DNA from: Methyloceanibacter sp.
GTDB lineage: Bacteria > Pseudomonadota > Alphaproteobacteria > Rhizobiales > Methyloligellaceae
Reading direction: 5' to 3'
DNA: 8,092 bases
NCBI GenBank assembly: GCA_022865725.1
Contig: JALHTP010000138.1
Location: 1-8,092, forward strand
Positions 1 to 4,681 of the stretch are shown here, one piece after another. Position 1 is the first letter of the stretch. Each line of letters opens with the position of its first letter. The notes under the pieces are model-generated. The model saw only the letters and a program-made list of their open reading frames with translations. It did no database searches and was not told the origin of the DNA. Position numbers and translations under genes: made by a program.

Positions 1-128
1 CGCTTGCGCCCGCCGTGCCTGGCCGGCGGAATCATCGGTTCCACAATCGCCCATTCGGCGTCGCTCAGATCACTCGGATAACGAAGGCCGCCACATTCAG
101 CGGTGCGGCGGTGCTCAGGCTTCCACAT
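1..128 (-). CDS. IS5-family transposase, N-terminal fragment (runs off left edge)
   Basis: Reading leftward from an ATG at 126-128, 42 complete codons are visible before the window ends. The peptide begins MWKPEHRRTAECGG, continues with LRYPSDLSDAEWAIVEP and ends MIPPARHGGRKR. This is the typical opening (DUF4096-type N-terminal domain) of IS5-group DDE transposases, which cut and join the ends of their own element. A clear ribosome-binding site, GAGGAG, lies six bases before the start (135-140), so the start is well supported. The catalytic DDE residues are outside the window, so whether the enzyme is intact cannot be judged. Many IS5 transposases are made from two frames by frameshifting, which also cannot be tested here. 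Confidence 0.85.
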   Translation of the reverse strand, partial: MWKPEHRRTAECGGLRYPSDLSDAEWAIVEPMIPPARHGGRK

Positions 129-162
129 CGGGCGCTCCTCTTGCGAATCATGCGCCCACCAA

Positions 163-180
163 GGAATCACAACTGATTCC
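163..180. repeat. Perfect 7-bp inverted repeat at the IS / host-gene boundary
   Basis: GGAATCA-caac-TGATTCC is a perfect stem of seven pairs with a four-base loop. It overlaps the stop codon (167-169) of the truncated exported-protein frame and sits about 35 bases outside the transposase start. It may be part of the IS end, a hairpin limiting readthrough into the transposase, or both. No T-tract follows on either strand. Confidence 0.5.
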
Positions 181-310
181 TCCGACTCAACAACTTCTCG
201 GATCGGCTCTGAGCAAAACAGTACTCCTCGATCTGCTGTGGGGCTGCCAAAGCCGGGGTCGCGCTGAGCACAAGACCTCCGACGACTATCTGCACAGGTG
301 TCAGTTTCAT
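167..310 (-). pseudogene. Small exported protein, probably truncated by the IS insertion
   Basis: The frame starts at an ATG (308-310) preceded by GCGAGG about nine bases upstream, and encodes only 47 residues. Residues 1-22 (MKLTPVQIVVGGLVLSATPALA) form a convincing Sec signal peptide with an A-L-A cleavage site. The mature part begins APQQIEEYCFAQ and ends after about 25 residues with RRNQL and a TGA that lies in the inverted repeat beside the IS. The gene very likely continued further and lost its 3' part to the insertion; the last few residues are probably IS-derived. The single cysteine and the export signal suggest a small periplasmic protein. I do not recognise the family. The alternative is a genuine 47-residue exported peptide that merely neighbours the IS. 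Confidence 0.6.
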
Positions 311-478
311 GGGTACAAACCTCGCTCGTTTCTCCAACGCACATCACCCTGATGCTACGATGACCTCGACACGCTGCTTTTACGGGCTTGGTCGCCGCAT
401 TCATAGTAGGACGCGACCGCCCTTTTTTGGTCTTTTGGGACAGTTTTAGTCCTGACTACAGCCAGAGGAGCTTATCCA
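311..478. promoter_or_regulatory. Divergent intergenic region between two small exported-protein genes
   Basis: This 168-base gap separates the leftward frame at 310 from the rightward gene at 479 and must carry promoters for both if they are expressed. A T-rich stretch (421-448) and GGAC-agtttta-GTCC (439-453) lie ahead of the rightward gene, whose ribosome-binding site AGAGGAG is at 463-469. I could not identify a -35/-10 pair with confidence for either direction. No other gene is supported here. Confidence 0.3.
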
Positions 479-784
479 ATGCTTCAGTCATCCATAAAGG
501 CAGGCGCTGCGTTCGCCTTTGCCATTTTCACTGTCGTCGGCCCAGCTTTGGCATTGCCCCCAATGTCCTTGAACGACTCTGTCCGCCTCATCATTTCGAT
601 TCAGGACGAAGAGAACAAAGAAGTTTGGCAGGATTTGCGTCCCGACGTAACGCCGCCAGAAGCAGCCGTCGGCAACGAAGGGCAGGCACCGAGAAGCTGG
701 GAGAAAGCAACGAACCAGACCGACTGCGAGAAGGCTGCCGGCTTCTGGGATGCTCCGAACAATAAATGCTCTGAGAAAAAGTAG
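479..784 (+). CDS. Small exported protein with a two-cysteine C-terminus, function unknown
   Basis: The 101-residue product starts at an ATG with a strong ribosome-binding site (AGAGGAG, nine bases upstream). Residues 1-25 form a Sec signal peptide: a lysine at 7, a hydrophobic core at about 9-22, and cleavage after ALA. The mature protein of about 76 residues is polar and probably periplasmic. Near its end is TDCEKAAGFWDAPNNKC, with cysteines 83 and 97 flanking a G-F-W core. I have seen this CEKAGG.W....KC-like pattern at the end of several small alphaproteobacterial secreted proteins, and the two cysteines could form one disulfide. No enzymatic motif is visible. The neighbouring truncated frame at 167-310 also encodes a short exported protein ending its signal in PALA, but the mature parts do not look alike. 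The function is not inferred. Confidence 0.75.
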   Translation: MLQSSIKAGAAFAFAIFTVVGPALALPPMSLNDSVRLIISIQDEENKEVWQDLRPDVTPPEAAVGNEGQAPRSWEKATNQTDCEKAAGFWDAPNNKCSEKK

Positions 785-820
785 AAAAAGCTCTCAGCGC
801 ATTGCGAGGGGCGCAGAGCG

Positions 821-926
821 ATGCCCCGCCGCTTCAAGCCGCCTTGGACCGCCGAGCGAATTCCCGGCGGGTTATGTCGTAAAGGACGCGACCGGCCAAG
901 CTCTCGCCTACGTCTATGCATCACGC
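821..926 (+). pseudogene. Frameshifted relic of a short conserved protein gene
   Basis: From the ATG at 821 the frame reads MPRRFKPPWTAERIPGG and then loses sense. Moving one base over at 873, it reads YVVKDATGQALAYVYASR. Joined, the two pieces match from memory the start of a short protein common in Hyphomicrobiales, roughly PPPWR.E.IPGGYVVRDANGQALAYVY. The break falls in GGCGGGTTATGTC (866-878), where one extra base interrupts what would be GGC-GGT-TAT-GTC. After about 926 the resemblance stops, although family members continue for several tens of residues. The copy therefore has both a +1 frameshift and a lost 3' end. The family's role is unknown to me. A sequencing error could explain the frameshift but not the missing end. 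Confidence 0.6.
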
Positions 927-949
927 CTTATATGTCAGAGAGCTGATGG

Positions 950-966
950 CCCGCCTGGCTCCACCA
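950..966 (+). other. tRNA 3'-end-like segment, possible att-site remnant
   Basis: CCCGCCTGGCTCCACCA has the layout of the last bases of a tRNA gene: the 3' strand of a T-stem (CCGCC), the 3' acceptor strand (TGGCTCC), a discriminator A and an encoded CCA. From memory it resembles the end of alphaproteobacterial tRNAs with a GGGGCCA or GGAGCCA acceptor, possibly tRNA-Ala, but I cannot confirm the isotype. No TTCGA T-loop, anticodon arm or D-arm precedes it, so this is not a functional tRNA. Such fragments typically mark the far end of an element integrated into a tRNA gene. The idea fits the IS and gene relics to the left, but no integrase is in the window. Confidence 0.35.
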
Positions 967-1121
967 AATTCCCCGAGACTGTAATTGCAAGACTTTGATT
1001 GCCTGACTGCCGCCCTGAGTGCCAGCCAAGCCAAGGCGGGGCCGCTTTCGCGTGACCTGCTCGACCGCATCCCGCCGATGCGGTAGCCTCTTGTCGGAAG
1101 TTTGTGGCGGGGGCCCAATCC

Positions 1122-2075
1122 ATGCAAACGCATCAGTTCGCCGGCGAGGCCGAGCAGCGCACACCATCTTGGTATCTGGCGAGAGGGGACAAGCGATACG
1201 GACCGTTGGCCGATCGCGAGCTGCTCCTGCTCGCCGAGCGAGGAGGCTTGCGGACCGACGATCTCTTATGGAAGCCGGGCTTCGAGACTTGGAAATCGGT
1301 GCACGCCGTTTGCGATCTCGGGACGTTTCCCCGCGACACCGCGGGGCAAGATGCTTCACATCAAGACGCTCCGCATCGAGACGCCTCAGCCCAACGCGCC
1401 GCGCATCAAAACGGACTGACTGAAGACGCCTCGTATCTTCCCACGAGCGTGGCGGCCGAGGGGCCGGGACCGGCGGACATCGCCGAAGCGGATGCCAGTC
1501 AGCCGTCCAAGGCGAAGCCGAGCCTGAAGGCGAGGCTCTACGACGAGTTCCGCAAGTTCCTGATGATCTTCTCTTATTTCTGGCTCGTGTTTTTTGTGTT
1601 TCTCGTCCACGAATGGGCCATTCTGGCGAGTAATCACATCAGCTTCAGATTTTACGGTCTGGCCGTCGTCAACGCGCTCATTCTTTCGAAGATCATGCTC
1701 ATCGCGGAAGCTTTGAAATTTGCCGAGCGTCTCAACGACAAGCCGCTGGTCTATCCCATCGCCTTCAAATCGATCTCGTTCTCCGTGCTGCTCATGGTCT
1801 CCTATGTCGTGGAGGAAATCGCTGTCGGGCTGTTCCACGGAAAGAGCGTTAGCGAGAGTTTCCCGGAGGTCGGCGGCGGGGGCCTGGTCGGCCTGCTCAC
1901 CATTGGCGGGATCTTCTGTATCGCCTTCGTGCCCTTCTTTGGGTTCAGGGAGATCGCCCGCGTCATCGGCGAGGCCGAGTTTCGCGCGCTCATGCTCGGA
2001 GCTGCCAAGGACGAGCAAGACAGCAAGAGCCACCAACAGGGCATCGACCCGCTTCCCGTGGGCGCTGCGAGCTGA
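1122..2075 (+). CDS. GYF_2-domain membrane protein (four predicted helices)
   Basis: The product has 317 residues from the ATG at 1122. An upstream in-frame GTG at 1104 would add six residues. I prefer the ATG, with a G-rich stretch (1107-1113) as a weak ribosome-binding site. Residues about 16-62 form a GYF_2 (DUF4339) domain: WYLARGDKRYGPL, then LRTDDLLWKPGFETWKSV. This small domain is thought to bind peptides. A polar linker follows (63-134), including 5-residue repeats. Membrane segments lie at about 148-168, 177-197, 213-238 and 254-276. The C-terminal 41 residues are polar. From memory, the membrane part resembles a conserved alphaproteobacterial family of unknown function, rich in phrases such as FRFYGLAVVNALILSK and PFFGFREIARVIGEAE. 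The N-terminus is probably cytosolic. The biochemical role is unknown. Confidence 0.85.
   Translation: MQTHQFAGEAEQRTPSWYLARGDKRYGPLADRELLLLAERGGLRTDDLLWKPGFETWKSVHAVCDLGTFPRDTAGQDASHQDAPHRDASAQRAAHQNGLTEDASYLPTSVAAEGPGPADIAEADASQPSKAKPSLKARLYDEFRKFLMIFSYFWLVFFVFLVHEWAILASNHISFRFYGLAVVNALILSKIMLIAEALKFAERLNDKPLVYPIAFKSISFSVLLMVSYVVEEIAVGLFHGKSVSESFPEVGGGGLVGLLTIGGIFCIAFVPFFGFREIARVIGEAEFRALMLGAAKDEQDSKSHQQGIDPLPVGAAS
1347..1406 (+). repeat. 15-bp in-frame tandem repeat, four units
   Basis: Four 15-base units at 1347, 1362, 1377 and 1392 encode QDASH, QDAPH, RDASA and QRAAH in the linker of the GYF_2 protein, with a partial fifth unit (QN) after them. The first two differ at only a few bases; the later ones are more diverged. 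The period keeps the frame, so copy number can change without destroying the gene. Confidence 0.7.
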
Positions 2076-2107
2076 AGCCGCCTAGCGCGAGCGCCTGGCC
2101 GCGGCTT
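2075..2107 (+). terminator. Stem-loop just after the GYF_2 gene, possible terminator
   Basis: AAGCCGC (2075-2081) pairs perfectly with GCGGCTT (2101-2107). The 19-base loop contains a second small stem, GCG-cgag-CGC. The hairpin starts on the last base of the stop codon, the right place for a terminator between two convergent genes. No T-tract follows on either side, so intrinsic termination is uncertain. Confidence 0.35.
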
Positions 2108-2131
2108 GCCGTCTACGTGAAACGCGCGCGG

Positions 2132-2344
2132 TTACTCGCTTCCGGCCACGGAGACGACGATATTGGCGGTGCGCGCCGCGCTGACCCGTGCCGCCAGATC
2201 CTGGTCGTAGGCGCCCGGCGCCATCAGGATGGTATCGCCCGCCTTGCCGGCATCGAGAGCACGCGCCAGCGTCTTGAAGGCCGCCTGAGGGGTGCGGCCG
2301 TCATTGGCATCGCCGCCGGTCTTGGAGCTGACATACCAAATCAT
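2132..2344 (-). CDS. Small DUF1565 / beta-helix-like protein, 70 residues
   Basis: From the ATG at 2342-2344 the product is 70 residues. It opens MIWYVSSKTGGDANDGRTPQ, followed by AAFKTLARALDAGKAGDTI and LMAPGAYDQDL. This is the pattern YVS..G.D.NDG.TP..AFKTL..A...A..GDTI...PG.Y that begins DUF1565 / right-handed parallel beta-helix proteins. In those, hundreds of residues of helix coils follow; here the protein ends after VVSVAGSE. It is therefore either a natural single-module mini-protein or a truncated relic. The tidy C-terminus, and my recollection of similar short proteins in Hyphomicrobiales, favour the former. An upstream in-frame TTG at 2389 would add 15 residues. Neither start has a clear ribosome-binding site, and no export signal is seen. 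It converges with the GYF_2 gene and is divergent from the Hsp20 unit. Confidence 0.65.
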   Translation of the reverse strand: MIWYVSSKTGGDANDGRTPQAAFKTLARALDAGKAGDTILMAPGAYDQDLAARVSAARTANIVVSVAGSE

Positions 2345-2418
2345 CGTGAAAAAGCTTAGAGCAAGGCGGGAGCGCGCGATAGGAGCCAAACACGAGCTGG
2401 TGAGGCCGCCCTGCTCTG

Positions 2419-2447
2419 CTTGAATTAACTACGCAATTTCCCCATAT
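2419..2447 (+). promoter_or_regulatory. Sigma-32 (RpoH) heat-shock promoter
   Basis: CTTGAA (2419-2424), a 15-base spacer and CCCCATAT (2440-2447) match the classic RpoH consensus (CTTGAA, 13-17 bases, CCCCATNT) almost perfectly. Alphaproteobacterial RpoH promoters use the same CTTG box. It faces the Hsp20 gene, giving an expected start point near 2453-2456 and a 5' leader of about 115 bases. It also drives the DUF1150 gene if the two are co-transcribed. No CIRCE element is present. Confidence 0.8.
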
Positions 2448-2449
2448 GC

Positions 2450-2461
2450 GAAACCGGTTTC
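2450..2461. promoter_or_regulatory. 12-bp perfect palindrome at the Hsp20 transcription start
   Basis: GAAACCGGTTTC is its own reverse complement and begins three bases after the -10 box of the heat-shock promoter, so it covers the expected +1. This is a natural site for a dimeric repressor. No regulator is identified, and a 12-base palindrome can occur by chance. Confidence 0.4.
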
Positions 2462-2552
2462 AAAGGCTCGGTGCCGCTGCGGGCTGGGCCTTGGTTTCCT
2501 GAGGCGCCGTCAGGGCTTCACGAACGCTACCGGCATGGCGCAGCCGCTTATC

Positions 2553-2566
2553 CGAAAGGGCTTTCG
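2553..2566 (+). promoter_or_regulatory. Small hairpin covering the Hsp20 ribosome-binding site
   Basis: CGAAA-GGGC-TTTCG folds as a five-pair stem with a four-base loop, ending four bases before the ATG at 2571. It places part of the only candidate Shine-Dalgarno, GAAAGGG (2554-2560), inside the stem and the rest in the loop. Such weak hairpins can act as RNA thermometers in small heat-shock genes. This one is short and does not clearly match the ROSE or fourU types. Confidence 0.35.
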
Positions 2567-2570
2567 CTCG

Positions 2571-2996
2571 ATGTCGCGCATGACACTCCTCGATGGCAGT
2601 CTCTGGCTGAGCCTAGGCGCGCCGCGTGCGTTGAGGGATGTGGGCAAGCCGGGCGACGCCGGCTACCCTCCTTACAATATCGAGCTGTTGCCGGAAGGCG
2701 AGGAAGAGCCAGAGGCCTTGCGCATCACGCTTGCCGTGGCCGGCTTCAAATTGGATGAGCTCGAGGTCTCGATCGAGAGCGGCGGCCTCACCATCGGCGG
2801 CAGGCAGCGCGACGAAGAGACCAGGGAGTATCTCCACCGCGGCATCGCGGCGCGTCAGTTCAAGCGCACCTTCCAGCTCGCGAGCGGGGTGGAGGTGCGC
2901 AAGGCGGAGCTCAATGACGGCCTACTTGCCGTCGAGCTTCACCGCCCGCGCAAGGAGAAGCGCGTGTTGAAGGTCGGCATTGCGGCCGCCGATTGA
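2571..2996 (+). CDS. hsp20: Hsp20 small heat-shock protein, IbpA type
   Basis: The 141-residue product is an ATP-independent chaperone that holds unfolding proteins for refolding by the DnaK and ClpB machinery. The start chosen is MSRMTLLDG at 2571, the usual opening for this group. An upstream in-frame ATG at 2535 would add 12 residues without a ribosome-binding site. After a short variable N-terminus comes GYPPYNIELL (31-40), a hallmark of IbpA-type Hsp20. The alpha-crystallin domain (about 33-126) contains LRITLAVAGFKLDELEVSIE, YLHRGIAARQFKRTFQL and LNDGLLAVELHRP; the last carries the G-L-L contact motif. The C-terminal tail is short and ends VGIAAAD, without an obvious I-x-I/V motif. A sigma-32 promoter lies upstream, and DUF1150 follows after 61 bases. 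Confidence 0.93.
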   Translation: MSRMTLLDGSLWLSLGAPRALRDVGKPGDAGYPPYNIELLPEGEEEPEALRITLAVAGFKLDELEVSIESGGLTIGGRQRDEETREYLHRGIAARQFKRTFQLASGVEVRKAELNDGLLAVELHRPRKEKRVLKVGIAAAD

Positions 2997-3057
2997 AACT
3001 TTCTATGGTGTCCGCCCGTAGCTTAGTCATCACCTCTCAAGGAGGACGAGACGTCAG

Positions 3058-3336
3058 ATGAACGAGTTCGAAAAAGAAAAAGAAGATCGCCAGGCGCACG
3101 CTCCCATGACCCGGAGCGAGTTCGCGCAGCTTGGCGACGGCGAAGTGGCCTATATCAAGCAGCTCGATACCGACGCTGCCGAGCGGCTGTTCCCGGCGCT
3201 CTCCGACGCGCCGAAGGGCATCGATCTCTTTGCCGTGCTCGGCGCCGACGGGACGCCGCTGGCGCTGACCGACAGCCGCCGCGCGGCCATCGCCAACGCC
3301 ATCGAGAACGACCTCGTGCCGGTCAGCGTGCACTGA
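3058..3336 (+). CDS. DUF1150 family protein
   Basis: This 92-residue cytosolic protein starts at an ATG with GGAGG twelve bases upstream (3041-3045). A charged, lysine/glutamate-rich N-terminus (1-15) leads to the conserved DUF1150 region from about residue 18: EFAQLGDGEVAYIKQL, then FAVLGADGTPLALTDSRRAA and the C-terminal LVPVSVH. The family is small, largely alphaproteobacterial and of unknown function. In this order it commonly sits directly after an Hsp20 gene and next to ptsN, as here. The 61-base gap after Hsp20 shows no terminator, so it is probably expressed with Hsp20 from the heat-shock promoter. A role in stress adaptation is inferred from context only. It converges with ptsN. Confidence 0.88.
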   Translation: MNEFEKEKEDRQAHAPMTRSEFAQLGDGEVAYIKQLDTDAAERLFPALSDAPKGIDLFAVLGADGTPLALTDSRRAAIANAIENDLVPVSVH

Positions 3337-3364
3337 CGTTTCCCTGGTATAGCCAGCATGATTC

Positions 3365-3378
3365 AATCCGAAGGGATT
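3365..3378. terminator. Small hairpin between convergent DUF1150 and ptsN
   Basis: AATCC-gaag-GGATT is a perfect five-pair stem in the 47-base gap between the two convergent stop codons. It is symmetric and could serve both directions. It is short and has only a brief T-run on the plus side, so it is at best a weak terminator. Confidence 0.3.
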
Positions 3379-3383
3379 TCGCG

Positions 3384-3851
3384 CTAGGCGGCGTGGGAGG
3401 AGGCCTCGTCCTCGGTGAGCACCGCGTAAAGCGCTGAGGCATCCTTCGACGCGCGGAGCTTGTCGACGGCGCTTCCCTCGCGCAACAGTCGCGAAATGCG
3501 GGCGAGCGCCTTGAGATGATCGGCGCCGGCCCCTTCGGGCGCAAGCAGAAGGAACACGATGTCGACCTTGTCGCCGTCGACCGCGTCGAAATCGATCGGC
3601 TCGGCGAGACGCGCGAAGATGCCGACGATGCGCTTCAGCCCACGCAGCTTGCCATGCGGAATGGCGATGCCCTGGCCGAGCCCGGTCGAGCCCAGCCGCT
3701 CGCGCTGCAAGAGAACGTCGAAGATGTCGCGCTCCGGAAGCCCCGTGATGCGCGCGGCGCGCGCCGCCAGCTCCTGCAAGAGCTGCTTCTTGGTCTTCGC
3801 CTTGAGCGATGCGACAACGGAATCGGGGGAGATGAAGTCGCCTAGATGCAT
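3384..3851 (-). CDS. ptsN: PtsN, nitrogen-regulatory PTS enzyme IIA (EIIA-Ntr)
   Basis: The 155-residue product is the phosphate acceptor at the end of the PtsP-PtsO-PtsN chain. This chain does not carry sugar but signals nitrogen, carbon and potassium status. Residues 5-145 form a PTS EIIA type 2 domain. The phosphorylated histidine is H66, in GIAIPHGKLR, preceded by RERLGSTGLGQ. DKVDIVFLLLAPEGAGADHLKAL (about 94-116) is the other conserved block. The length is typical for the family. The ATG at 3849-3851 has GAGGGG upstream (3860-3865). It lies 47 bases after hpf with no terminator between them, so it probably shares hpf's transcript. The rpoN-hpf-ptsN order is conserved across proteobacteria. 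Confidence 0.95.
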   Translation of the reverse strand: MHLGDFISPDSVVASLKAKTKKQLLQELAARAARITGLPERDIFDVLLQRERLGSTGLGQGIAIPHGKLRGLKRIVGIFARLAEPIDFDAVDGDKVDIVFLLLAPEGAGADHLKALARISRLLREGSAVDKLRASKDASALYAVLTEDEASSHAA

Positions 3852-3898
3852 CTTGCCTACCCCTCAAACAAACGCGCGCGACAGGGCGAAAGTTTCGC

Positions 3899-4603
3899 CT
3901 AACGCCGCTTGCGCGCCTTCTTGGTCCGTGGTTGCGCTTCTGCTTCGCTACTTGAGCGCGACTTCTTTTGATACGCTACCGCTTCGCTGCTTGAGCGTGA
4001 CTTCTTTTGCTGCGCTACCGCTCCGCTACTTGAGCGCAATGGCCCCGCAGGATCGATCCAGCCGATATTGCCGTCGTCGCGGCGGTAGACCACGTTGATC
4101 TCCCCGTGGCCCGCGTTGCGAAACACGACAAAGGGCCGGTCCGACAAATCCATCTGCATCACCGCGTCGCTGACCGCCATCTCGTGCACGGGGCTTTCGG
4201 CTTCGGCAATGATAACGGGATTGTCCTCATCGCGTTCCGTGTGCTCCCCTTGCAAGCCCTGGATCACATAGTCCGTCCCCGGCGTCTGCTTGCGCGGGGT
4301 TTCGCCACCGCCGTGCCGCTTCAGCCTCCGCTTGTAGCGGCGAACCCGCTTCTCGAGCCGCTCGCAGGCGCGATCGGCGCTCTGATAGGCACCCGCCGCC
4401 ACGCCATGAGCCTCGAGACTCATGCCCTGCCACAAATGGATCGTGCAGTTGGTCCGAAACTCCCCGTGCTCCTTCTCGATGCGCACATGGCCTAACGGCT
4501 CGCGCCCGATGAACTTCCCGACGGTGTGCACCACGCGTTCCTGGACGTAACTGCGCAACGCCTCACCGACGTCCAGATTCTTTCCGGTAACTTGTATCGT
4601 CAT
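3899..4603 (-). CDS. hpf: Long-form ribosome hibernation promoting factor with repeat tail
   Basis: The 234-residue product binds the small ribosomal subunit in slow growth. In its long form it also pairs two 70S ribosomes into inactive 100S particles. Residues 1-100 are the S30AE/YfiA domain, opening MTIQVTGKNLDVGEALRSYV. A charged linker (101-150) leads to the dimerization domain, with DRPFVVFRNAGHGEINVVYR at 155-174 and ending near WIDP at 182-185. Family members usually stop about there. This one adds about 49 residues: three 13-residue repeats (190-228) and a basic end, KKARKRR. I chose the ATG at 4603, the family's usual start; the frame extends to a GTG at 4729, but that lies almost on the predicted transcription start. 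No strong ribosome-binding site is seen. Confidence 0.93.
   Translation of the reverse strand: MTIQVTGKNLDVGEALRSYVQERVVHTVGKFIGREPLGHVRIEKEHGEFRTNCTIHLWQGMSLEAHGVAAGAYQSADRACERLEKRVRRYKRRLKRHGGGETPRKQTPGTDYVIQGLQGEHTERDEDNPVIIAEAESPVHEMAVSDAVMQMDLSDRPFVVFRNAGHGEINVVYRRDDGNIGWIDPAGPLRSSSGAVAQQKKSRSSSEAVAYQKKSRSSSEAEAQPRTKKARKRR
3920..4036 (-). repeat. 39-bp in-frame tandem repeat (three units) in the hpf tail
   Basis: Three 39-base units at 3998-4036, 3959-3997 and 3920-3958 (gene order) encode RSSSGAVAQQKKS, RSSSEAVAYQKKS and RSSSEAEAQPRTK. The first two agree at about 34 of 39 bases. The third keeps the RSSSEA half and has diverged in the other half. The unit preserves the reading frame. 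The encoded tail is rich in serine, lysine, arginine and alanine. Confidence 0.85.
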
Positions 4604-4681
4604 CGCCCGCGGAAAGCTGTCGAATGGCCCTTTTCCACCGCGATTCTCGGGCACATGCGTATTTCGCGGAGCCGATCTTCG

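Larger units (their letters stand above)
1..181 (-). mobile_element. One end of an IS5-family insertion sequence (partial)
   Basis: The left edge of the window lies inside an insertion sequence. It is recognised from the N-terminus of its transposase (separate entry) and the short leader ahead of it. Just outside the transposase start is a perfect 7-base inverted repeat, GGAATCA-caac-TGATTCC (163-180), close to where the element appears to meet an interrupted host gene. I cannot fix the outer terminal repeat or the target duplication because the other end lies outside the window. The outer limit near 181 is therefore an estimate and could lie 20 or more bases either way. The IS5 assignment rests on the transposase N-terminus only. 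Confidence 0.6.
785..1121. other. 337-base stretch without an intact gene
   Basis: This gap between the exported-protein gene and the GYF_2 membrane protein holds two remnants described separately: a frameshifted gene relic (821-926) and a 17-base tRNA-3'-end-like segment (950-966). The rest, 967-1103, has open frames on both strands but none with a recognisable product or a good ribosome-binding site. I see no convincing promoter or terminator. The mixture of relics suggests a site of past rearrangement rather than a designed intergenic region. Confidence 0.5.

Noticed and set aside
388..765. A 125-codon plus-strand frame overlapping the small exported protein
   Set aside because: The gene at 479 in another frame has a clear ribosome-binding site and signal peptide; this frame has neither and is compositionally random.
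940..966. A functional tRNA gene
   Set aside because: Only the last 17 bases look tRNA-like; no T-loop, anticodon arm or D-arm can be found upstream.
928..1359. Minus-strand frames overlapping the start of the GYF_2 gene
   Set aside because: The products are arginine-rich without domains, and they lie mostly opposite the conserved GYF_2 coding region.
3037..3867. A 276-codon minus-strand frame over ptsN and DUF1150
   Set aside because: It is out of frame with ptsN, arginine-rich and without family resemblance. ptsN in the adjacent frame is certain.
3920..4036. Possible CRISPR array or intergenic repeat cluster
   Set aside because: The units are directly adjacent without spacers, keep the reading frame and encode the hpf tail.
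3559..4098. A plus-strand frame with a repeated LRYLSATSF-like segment
   Set aside because: The repeats are the antisense reading of the hpf tail repeat, and the rest is the shadow of ptsN.
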